From positions 57,284-121,283 of the IMG/VR virus record IMGVR_UViG_3300008113_000020: a DNA stretch of 64,000 bases; one strand, written 5' to 3'. The notes under the pieces are model-generated. The model was not told where the DNA came from, made no database searches, and was given only the letters and a program-made list of their open reading frames with translations. Of this stretch, positions 19,001 through 24,674 are shown in pieces (position 1 is the first letter of the stretch; every line of letters begins with the position of its first letter). The stretch is from a virus. A program made the position numbers and the translations under genes.

Positions 19001-20836
19001 ACCTAGAAAATTATTTTTATCCCAGTTAGCTGTATTAGTTTCGTTTACCTTTAAATCATATGGAGGAAACCACATAACACGGCCACCAGTAGCACCTCTT
19101 TCACATATAGGCAAATCATTAACAGTATATCCAAATTTGTTTGAAGTTTTCCATGCTAAATTCTCAATAGAAAACATATATTTTTTAGCTTTACCCTCTA
19201 TACCGTCTATGTTAGTAGACCCAACAAAAGATCTATTACCATTTGACATGGGGGCTATATTTAAATTCCATGGTGTACTCATAACACTGTCTTCGATTTT
19301 TCTAATCGTTCCAGTTTTTTTCATGGTATCTGTATAGTTCATATAAGCCCTATCCTTTGTCCAAACTCTACAATATTCTGTACCATCTTGTACCCCCGTT
19401 GCTTTATCAACATATGCAATTGCTGAACCTCTTGATATAAATTTTGTACCCTCTTTAAAAACTCTTGAAGTTTGATCAATAACATTTGCAACATGTGATC
19501 TTGATTCACCACCATTCTTTGGTAATGAATTTAATAATTGTTGTGTTTTACCAAGTATTGAATCGTCTCTAAATTCCTGCTTTGTTGATAAGCTATCCTC
19601 AAGGATACCTCTCTCTGAAGAATATTCCGTATTGTTGGCACCTAATCTATTTTTTGAATTAATACTAAACCATGTTAATTTTCCCGGAATTGAACCTCTT
19701 TCTGAAATATTTTTCTCATTAGAAAATAACTCTGCAGCTTTTGAATCAAATTTATATGAAAGATAGTATGGGCTTAATACTTTATTTTGATTAAAATCTT
19801 CTAAAACATTTTTAATATCATCTCCTCTATCATCTCCGATATATGCTTTACCTTCTGGAGCTTCTCTACCTAATACTTTATTTATACCAGTAGCAACACT
19901 ATCAACAAAATTGAATAGTTTACTTGTATTTTGTGATCTAGCTCTGGTTGTATAATTTGGTGCATAAGTTGAAAAAGATAAATTATCAAATAAAACATCT
20001 TTTTGACCATCACTCAAATATTCAATCATTAAGTCTGATGGTTTTCTACTTGCCGCCGGTCTTCTTTGTATTCCTAATAATGAACCTAATACACCTGTAG
20101 CATCTTGAAATATTTTTCCTAATTCAGTTTTAGGTACTGGTCTGTTTACAACAGGGTTTGCTGGATTTGTTAAATAATCACCAGGTATTTCTGACCATGG
20201 AAATTCTATACCAGAAACTGTTTGTAAAAAATCTATTGCTTTGCCAGGTATAGTTTTTGCAACAGTAATCTTATAATTTTTTTCAATTAATCTTTCTCTA
20301 CCTCTTATAATATTAATTGCAGATGAAAGATTACCATTAACGGCGTCTAATATTCTTGCTCTACCTTCTGTAGCTGTTTTTAAATTTTGCCTAATTCTAG
20401 ATTGAACTGGACCGTCTGGTGATTCGGTTAAATGATAGTTGGCAAATTTTGCTAATGTCGATTCAAATTCGTAATTACCAGAATTTAAAGCCCCAATAAG
20501 ACTTCTACCTAATATACCGTCAGCTATTGGAAAATATGGATACAACCCTATATTACCTGCTGGGTCAATTAAAATTCTTGTATTTTCTAAAACCTCATAT
20601 TGACTATTTTCAGGTCCAAATCTATTACTACCATCTGTTGAAACTAATTGAGCAGCTCTAGATGTATCATCGTTTAATGTTACATCCCCTAAATCCCTAT
20701 TGGCAATATTTCTGGTAGTTTGAATAGAGTAGTTAGATGTGTTAAAAGTTTGTGGACCATTTGGCTTTTGTAGGGTCTTAGCTAATAACTCATCTCTAAG
20801 TTTTTTTGTAGAATTAAAATCTAAATAACTTGGCAT
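16031..20836 (-). CDS. giant baseplate protein with an OmpA-like peptidoglycan-binding domain (1601 aa)
   Basis: The 1601-residue virion protein is mostly strand-rich and polar. Residues about 740-1000 look like an OmpA C-terminal domain: a first strand NIIYFPND, then KQIKLTIESSTS where OmpA has its 'hTD' strand, and YNIKLSHRRSDSLIKYVL, which fits the 'N-x-x-LS-x-R-R-x-x-x-[VI]' helix with the conserved Arg. Such domains bind peptidoglycan. A later region (about 1125-1245) with PPPVCVLRIGDFYHSKIVI and TWDLNPEGIGVQP resembles tail hub or LysM-anchored baseplate proteins. It probably contacts the cell wall during infection. A late-type box lies upstream at 20851-20858. Confidence 0.75.
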   Translation of the reverse strand: MPSYLDFNSTKKLRDELLAKTLQKPNGPQTFNTSNYSIQTTRNIANRDLGDVTLNDDTSRAAQLVSTDGSNRFGPENSQYEVLENTRILIDPAGNIGLYPYFPIADGILGRSLIGALNSGNYEFESTLAKFANYHLTESPDGPVQSRIRQNLKTATEGRARILDAVNGNLSSAINIIRGRERLIEKNYKITVAKTIPGKAIDFLQTVSGIEFPWSEIPGDYLTNPANPVVNRPVPKTELGKIFQDATGVLGSLLGIQRRPAASRKPSDLMIEYLSDGQKDVLFDNLSFSTYAPNYTTRARSQNTSKLFNFVDSVATGINKVLGREAPEGKAYIGDDRGDDIKNVLEDFNQNKVLSPYYLSYKFDSKAAELFSNEKNISERGSIPGKLTWFSINSKNRLGANNTEYSSERGILEDSLSTKQEFRDDSILGKTQQLLNSLPKNGGESRSHVANVIDQTSRVFKEGTKFISRGSAIAYVDKATGVQDGTEYCRVWTKDRAYMNYTDTMKKTGTIRKIEDSVMSTPWNLNIAPMSNGNRSFVGSTNIDGIEGKAKKYMFSIENLAWKTSNKFGYTVNDLPICERGATGGRVMWFPPYDLKVNETNTANWDKNNFLGRPEPIYTYQNTERTGTISFKVVVDHPSILNLLIKEISDEEAENFLNSFFAGCYDVDFYTLVRKYITLDPSDLQLIMSYLEYYRKDENFRREDTTTSLEFNSVAGEVTVKPGREEPIESPAADGRNTLGQVLADNIIYFPNDIPGPKSNIYIDAKSQSYDSVYSDYIKDKENFKNQLASGLNTILTVDTKDNKADRFVIFGTEDPTSGGTISIQTLINEKKGLIDTAFTQLQTNFGIISGATATLKSELEKKNIKQIKLTIESSTSFVADDSYNIKLSHRRSDSLIKYVLKSISKDSNTIPEYKWDKTIDELNANPAQTNQTVTIDLKKLGYGEDIEGSMVVDFVNKGEKATASGPETYDCTGKEIKNKTGLKKYAPITFYCRSASVKITYEQVNKTEPEKKTRFIPGETTITPGKTDISEITTTKKRKPPLDVVKKLIMKALSECFYFKKLEETDPVVFGSLKEKLRYFHPAFHSMTPEGLNARLTFLHQCIRPGDTIPVKQLGTDINGTVVDARNTTFGPPPVCVLRIGDFYHSKIVITAMNITYENSTWDLNPEGIGVQPMVADVTLQVNFIGGQGIKEPVAKLQNALSSNFYANTEVYDYRADSTVDQDKLQRFNVDFLEKLTGGVKTPGVAGLPTEDKTKKDGTWIGSQNGTKMTYKEVIQNLFKSTNDYFSAFKNTYTKLTESYGKEFLPMFISQTYRTINQIDVQNTLSSTIQVNLLGEYKQFVDFANLYGRVEKELLAKVSSSDHNVVLDLGFDSGTSKYDRSREIIDAYIKTTITEFLNKIRDEKATKDLEENRNKLIDLIDRVNFIMKTNGKDGRFDKKETTVATLANFDYTKFYTQYDEAINLIKDKHSIFTTDLDNTINFNLPSFDDTAYKKILAFIIKDKVSVIRKLYDDSKDTKYFDQNALNRIEKRVEKFIKNNKSDSDIKKFKYKEAKLKKEIKPFDFSYTGTLSGQEIEILEKVHAIKGAAGATKLNFLKPSK

Positions 20837-20850
20837 CTATTCTTTTATCT

Positions 20851-20858
20851 AATAAATA
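20851..20858 (-). promoter_or_regulatory. late-type promoter box TATTTATT before the 1601-aa gene
   Basis: On the minus strand TATTTATT ends 14 nt before the ATG at 20836, in the short gap after the tape measure gene. It could start a transcript of the baseplate genes. Confidence 0.45.
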
Positions 20859-20875
20859 GATAATTTATTATTTTA

Positions 20876-22831
20876 CTATGCGTATGTTTTGGTGCTTTTA
20901 ACAATATTAGAAACAAATTCAGCCCTCATTTGTGGATTTTTAGATAGTTCATCAACCACAATACCCGCTAATTGTGTGCTATTACTGTTTATATCCACTT
21001 TAATATCTACAGAGCCTGTAAAACCTTTTAATCCCTCATAAGCATCTTTACCCTTCTCTATACCTCTTTCAATTAATTCTTTTGCTTTTTCTAGGACCTC
21101 AGTTGCTTTTTCTTGAATATTCAAATCTTTAGTTATGTCACTTAGTTTTGTTTCTAAATACTTAATTGTCTCTTGTACCTCTTTTGGCATTCCCCCTTTT
21201 ACTTTATCGATTATTTTGTCTAAAGCTTCGCCAGCGGCTCCTGTAGCCTCGCCATATACTTGTTTCATTGTTTGTGCACTGTTATTTTGAGTAGGGTTAA
21301 TTTTTTCAGTAAAATCAACTGCCTTCTTCATTAAATTAGCGGCAGCATCTCCAGCTGGTCCACTTCTAACATCTTCCATTAATCTTAGATAAATGGCTGT
21401 CGCTACATTTAGTATTTTGGTTGTTTCGTTAAATTGATTTCTAGCAATATCTATTGGTTTTTCGTCTGCTGCTTTTTTCTGTAAATCCTGTAATTCTGCT
21501 AATTGTTTATCTGTTAAATCACTTAAACTAACAAAACCATCTTTAACATTGGTTAACCCCATTTGTTGAACCATATTTTTAGGTATATCAAAACCAACTT
21601 TTCCATCTTTTATTGTTGCAATATTTGAAACAAATTCTCTTTGATCATCTGTTAATGATGGGAACATATTCAACTCGCTCATTGCTTCAAATTTAGCAGC
21701 ACCTTTAACCGCCATATTTGTCAATTCACCCATTGAAATACCTAAAGCATCAGACATTGCTTTTGCTCTTCTTAAATTGGCGCCACTTACTTCAAATCTT
21801 CCTTGTTCTGCATTGTATGTTGCTAAACTTCTTGCTGCCCCAATAATGCTTGTTTGTAACGATTCAACATTATTTGTTGCGTCGTACATTAATTTAATTG
21901 GGTCTGCTAAATCACCGACAGCACCACCAACAACTTGCAAATTAGCAGCTAAATTTATTGCACTTTCTGGATCATATAATTTATCAGCAACAGTAAAAAT
22001 ACTTTCCATATTTATTTTTAAAGCTTGAGCCTCTTGAACCATTTTACCTAAACCAGCTATTCCGTTTTGGAATCCAAATGCATTTAATTTACCAAGTTGA
22101 CTTATTAAAGTTTCTGATGTGGCTTTTGCACTAAGGCCTAGTTTTATTGATCTTAAACCAATTTGTTCAATAGATTTTGCCGCCCCATCAAGACCAATTC
22201 CAACATTTCTAAAATTTTCAGCATTCTCTAATAATGTTTTTGAATTTTTTGTAAACGCTAATGATGCAACCATCCCATTTGATATGGTTTTATCACTGTA
22301 GGCCGCCATCCTTTCAGAATTAACCATTAAAGACTCAACGGCGCTTACTGTTTCATTTGTTGTAACACCAAATCGTTGAGCTTCAATCATAGCAAATCTG
22401 GTTGAATCCATCATTTCGGTAGCTATTCTACCAACATACCCACCAGATCCCCTTGTCTTTTCTAATAATTCAACATTTAATTTAGCAATATCACCTAGCA
22501 AGGCTTCACTTGTTGCAAGTCCAGCATCGAACATCCCAGATAATAACTCTAAAGGATTAAATGTTGCCATTCCCTTTACGGTATCAATTATTTTTTTACC
22601 TGTTTCTGTATTAATCCTAGCTAAAGTCTGTGCTTGTTGATCTATAAAAGCAGCACCTAGTGCACTTGCAATAGTATTACCACCGCTTGTGGTTTTTGAT
22701 GTTGATTTAGAGGCTTTAGCTGCTGTATCAGCAATTGCACTAGCGTGTTTTTCTGATGCTTTTTTTGCATCATCATCATCAATACCTAAACTTCTTAAAA
22801 AGTCGTAAAAATCTTTTTTTATGTCTGCCAT
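20876..22831 (-). CDS. tail tape measure protein
   Basis: This 651-residue, mainly helical protein, rich in Ala, Gly, Ser and Lys, lies directly after a gp26-like assembly gene and near the tail tube, the usual place of the tape measure. The length is close to T4 gp29 (590 aa), and in tape measure proteins length sets tail length. Residues 25-75 are low-complexity (KASKSTSKTTSGG). A hydrophobic stretch around 85-120 (NPLELLSGMFDAGLAT) and long amphipathic helices follow. It is likely a virion core protein ejected or rearranged at infection. The gene has its own late box at 22851-22858. I see no lytic enzyme domain. Confidence 0.8.
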   Translation of the reverse strand: MADIKKDFYDFLRSLGIDDDDAKKASEKHASAIADTAAKASKSTSKTTSGGNTIASALGAAFIDQQAQTLARINTETGKKIIDTVKGMATFNPLELLSGMFDAGLATSEALLGDIAKLNVELLEKTRGSGGYVGRIATEMMDSTRFAMIEAQRFGVTTNETVSAVESLMVNSERMAAYSDKTISNGMVASLAFTKNSKTLLENAENFRNVGIGLDGAAKSIEQIGLRSIKLGLSAKATSETLISQLGKLNAFGFQNGIAGLGKMVQEAQALKINMESIFTVADKLYDPESAINLAANLQVVGGAVGDLADPIKLMYDATNNVESLQTSIIGAARSLATYNAEQGRFEVSGANLRRAKAMSDALGISMGELTNMAVKGAAKFEAMSELNMFPSLTDDQREFVSNIATIKDGKVGFDIPKNMVQQMGLTNVKDGFVSLSDLTDKQLAELQDLQKKAADEKPIDIARNQFNETTKILNVATAIYLRLMEDVRSGPAGDAAANLMKKAVDFTEKINPTQNNSAQTMKQVYGEATGAAGEALDKIIDKVKGGMPKEVQETIKYLETKLSDITKDLNIQEKATEVLEKAKELIERGIEKGKDAYEGLKGFTGSVDIKVDINSNSTQLAGIVVDELSKNPQMRAEFVSNIVKSTKTYA

Positions 22832-22850
22832 ATTACTAGTGCTATAATAT

Positions 22851-22858
22851 TATAAATA
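22851..22858 (-). promoter_or_regulatory. late-type promoter box TATTTATA before the tape measure gene
   Basis: On the minus strand TATTTATA ends 19 nt before the ATG at 22831. It lies right after the stop codon (22862-22864) of the frameshift extension. Confidence 0.5.
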
Positions 22859-22861
22859 GTT

Positions 22862-23005
22862 TTATTCAGTTTTTTGTAATATAGCATTAATCATACTTGT
22901 TCTTTCGTGAATTGGTAGAATTAAGATATCTTGATAACTAAATCCTCTTGATACAAGAAATAGTATTGTTTCTATTTGACTTTTTTTATATTCCGTAGAA
23001 GGGAC
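22862..23005 (-). CDS. +1 frameshift extension of the gp26-like assembly protein
   Basis: This open frame has no usable start: the upstream in-frame codon after the last stop gives no ATG before the region overlapping the gp26-like gene. Entered by a +1 shift at 23003-23009 it adds 47 codons, starting VPSTEYKKSQ and ending INAILQKTE. The composition is protein-like (ETILFLVSRGFSYQDILILP). The shift site reads TTT CGT C, where tRNA-Phe can slip from UUU to UUC before a CGU codon that is presumably rare in this AT-rich genome. The product would be a 287-residue long form of the 246-residue protein. Paired short and long assembly chaperones just upstream of the tape measure gene are the rule in long-tailed phages. 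Confidence 0.7.
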   Translation of the reverse strand, partial: VPSTEYKKSQIETILFLVSRGFSYQDILILPIHERTSMINAILQKTE

Positions 23006-23726
23006 GAAAAAATTCCACCCCAAAGTCAACCAAAACTGGGACCTTTTCTCCTGACGGGGCGATTACATCTACTATTAAGTCTAAACCTGGTTTATTTTCT
23101 GATACAAATTTTTTAAATTCTAACGAATCTTTAATTGGTAGATTTTGAATAAATTGATAAATAGCCATTTGATCTCTTTGACCTTCTACCGATTTTATCA
23201 TCATTTCCAATCTTTTTGTATTAACAGGAGCAACGTTTGTGCCACTTGATTCTTTAATTAATTGTAATTCTTTTTCTTGTGTATTTGATAAAAACTTAAA
23301 AGTTACATTCTTTTTGGATACTGGAAGACTAAAAGTATATTCACCGTTAGCATCTGGTGTCAATTTAAAGTCTTTTACCTTTAAAACAGATAAATCTATT
23401 ACAGTTTCAAATTGCTTTTTTGTTGCTGGGTCTGTAATTGTTACTGTATACTCAGTTCCAAATGCGGTATTTCTTAAAAATATTAATATTGCTTGTCTAT
23501 CTTCTTCTACAATCTCATCAAAAGAAACATCTTTATCTAAAATTTTTCTTTTTAATAATTCATCCACAACTGTTTCGGATTGAATCAGGTTTGGTGACAT
23601 TAAAATATTTTCATCTGATGCAGTTAAGTATGCAACTCTTAATGATTTTCTTCCGTTGGAATAATGTACACCTTGAGAAGGTAATTGAACAACATCATAC
23701 GCAACCATTGGGTTAATATTTTCCAT
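22986..23726 (-). CDS. gp26-like baseplate hub / tail assembly protein, short form
   Basis: The 246-residue protein starts with VVQLPSQGVHY, then LRVAYLTASDENILMSPNLI and DDLLKRK-like segments, a pattern shared with T4 gp26-type baseplate hub proteins: 'LPS-x-G', then a Thr/Ser-rich acidic stretch, then a helix. It lies between the tail tube and the tape measure, as assembly chaperones do. The last residues are EFFRPFYGI. Eighteen bases before its stop lies a probable +1 frameshift site (UUUCGUC at 23009-23003) that would fuse 240 residues to a 47-residue tail. No late box precedes it; a parS-like site lies further upstream. Confidence 0.75.
   Translation of the reverse strand: MENINPMVAYDVVQLPSQGVHYSNGRKSLRVAYLTASDENILMSPNLIQSETVVDELLKRKILDKDVSFDEIVEEDRQAILIFLRNTAFGTEYTVTITDPATKKQFETVIDLSVLKVKDFKLTPDANGEYTFSLPVSKKNVTFKFLSNTQEKELQLIKESSGTNVAPVNTKRLEMMIKSVEGQRDQMAIYQFIQNLPIKDSLEFKKFVSENKPGLDLIVDVIAPSGEKVPVLVDFGVEFFRPFYGI
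23003..23009 (-). promoter_or_regulatory. probable +1 ribosomal frameshift site UUU CGU C
   Basis: In the frame of the gp26-like gene the minus strand reads GAA TTT TTT CGT CCC. The heptamer UUUCGUC is the same as the +1 shift site known from influenza A PA-X and other viruses: the P-site Phe tRNA slips from UUU to UUC while the A-site CGU waits. A run of six Ts precedes it, so a -2 slip is an alternative with the same result. The new frame is open for 47 codons. Confidence 0.65.
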
Positions 23727-23788
23727 AATAGTATTGAATTCTTTTCTTTTAATATAACTATAAAATAATTAAAAATCAACAGTGTAAG

Positions 23789-23803
23789 GTTTCACGTGGA
23801 ACA
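23789..23803. promoter_or_regulatory. parS-like ParB-binding site
   Basis: The plus strand reads GTTTCACGTGGAACA. Including the preceding base this matches 15 of 16 bases of the Bacillus-type parS sequence (TGTTTCACGTGGAACA; only the first T is G here). It lies between the tail tube and gp26-like genes, and a second palindrome, ACTTGT-T-ACAAGT (23803-23815), abuts it. It is the only CACGTG core I noticed in the window. No ParA or ParB gene was seen, so host ParB would be the reader. Binding is not shown. Confidence 0.6.
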
Positions 23804-23815
23804 CTTGTTACAAGT
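23803..23815. repeat. inverted repeat next to the parS-like site
   Basis: ACTTGT-T-ACAAGT is a perfect 6-bp inverted repeat around one central base and shares its first base with the end of the parS-like site. It may be an operator or a second protein-binding site; nothing identifies the binder. Confidence 0.45.
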
Positions 23816-23833
23816 AATTGATAATCAGTTAAA

Positions 23834-23869
23834 TAAAAATCCCACATCCGTTTTTCACGAATATGGGAT
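23834..23869 (-). terminator. Rho-independent terminator after the tail tube gene
   Basis: On the minus strand a 13-bp stem (23869-23857 with 23851-23839, two G-U pairs) and a 5-nt loop are followed by TTTTTATTT. It ends the tail tube transcript and leaves the gp26-like gene to start separately downstream. Confidence 0.8.
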
Positions 23870-23891
23870 TATAAATAAAACTATTTGAATA

Positions 23892-24380
23892 TTAGTAAAC
23901 TTGGATACATCTATCCATTCTTAGTTCAGCATCGATTGAAGCTAAAGCATCTTCTGAATAGCTAAGATCACCAAAATTTAAACTTGTTAAGAAACAGCCT
24001 TCTAAAATCCACTTCTCAACAACAACCCCTGTTGGATCTAACATTTCAAGTTCTACGTTCTTTTTATATCCTGCAGCATAGCCCATTCTACCGGTTACGG
24101 ATTCAGCATGAAGACGGAACCATTCCATCAATGCTTGGGATGCAGATGGACCAATTGGATCTTTAAAAGTAACCTTAATTGGGTCCCAGGTAAATCTACC
24201 TGCTACATATGTTGAAGTATTTAAAAACGGAATTTCAGTTGAATTAATTTTAGCACTAGGACGGGATGTAGATGTTACATACCACTCGTTGATACCCAAA
24301 GATGATGGAAATCTTAGGATAAACCTATTTTTACGTTTCGGCTCATATGGAACCGGCATTTTCATTAATAAATCTGCCAT
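23892..24380 (-). CDS. 19: tail tube protein, gp19-like
   Basis: The 162-residue protein matches the tail tube family of contractile tails in length (T4 gp19 is 163 aa) and pattern: FILRFPSSLGINEWYVTSTS near the start, then a strand pair with FTWDPIKVTFKDPIGPSAS, an MEWFRLH helix and a final LNFGDLSYSEDALASIDAEL segment. It polymerises into the inner tube through which DNA passes. It lies between the sheath and tape measure regions, has a late box (24418-24425) and a strong terminator (23834-23869), and so is probably a separate, highly made transcript. Confidence 0.9.
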   Translation of the reverse strand: MADLLMKMPVPYEPKRKNRFILRFPSSLGINEWYVTSTSRPSAKINSTEIPFLNTSTYVAGRFTWDPIKVTFKDPIGPSASQALMEWFRLHAESVTGRMGYAAGYKKNVELEMLDPTGVVVEKWILEGCFLTSLNFGDLSYSEDALASIDAELRMDRCIQVY

Positions 24381-24417
24381 TGTGTTTGTGTTATATTGTT
24401 TTGTTTATTTCTTTCCT

Positions 24418-24425
24418 TATAAATA
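24418..24425 (-). promoter_or_regulatory. late-type promoter box TATTTATA before the tail tube gene
   Basis: On the minus strand TATTTATA is followed by AGGAAAG and ends 37 nt before the ATG at 24380. The AGGAAAG is too far from the ATG for a normal Shine-Dalgarno role. The box lies after the sheath terminator. Confidence 0.5.
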
Positions 24426-24623
24426 TATCAATATTAGAAATAAATTTATTTTTCAAAATACTTGACTTTTTGGAAAAAAATCGTTAGCTTTTTGCTACTA
24501 CGTTACTAAAATACTAATGTTCTAATATTACTATTTTACTTTATTCTAATATTTCTATGTTCTATTATTTCTAATGTACTGATTTTCAATGTACTAATAT
24601 TCTTTAATTACTACTTTATACTA
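24426..24623. repeat. AT-rich gene-free stretch with degenerate repeats
   Basis: This stretch between the tube promoter and sheath terminator has no credible gene. From about 24500 to 24612 it is made of imperfect copies of units such as CTAATATT, CTAATGTACT and TTCTAAT at irregular spacing. It is almost free of G on the plus strand. It could be a spacer, an easily melted region or an upstream element for the tube promoter; nothing decides between these. Confidence 0.5.
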
Positions 24624-24654
24624 ATAAAAAAGGGATGGTTAAAAACCACCCCTT
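24624..24654 (-). terminator. Rho-independent terminator after the sheath gene
   Basis: On the minus strand AAGGGGTGGTT pairs with AACCATCCCTT around a 3-nt loop with one internal mismatch, followed by TTTTTTATT. It lies 20 nt after the sheath stop codon. Confidence 0.75.
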
Positions 24655-24674
24655 GTTCAGTCAGATTCTGACTA

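Noticed and set aside
22862-23040. Separate gene for the 47-codon frame using TTG start at about 23030
   Set aside because: The purine-rich AGGAG upstream is about 18 nt away, too far for a ribosome site; the frameshift model is simpler.
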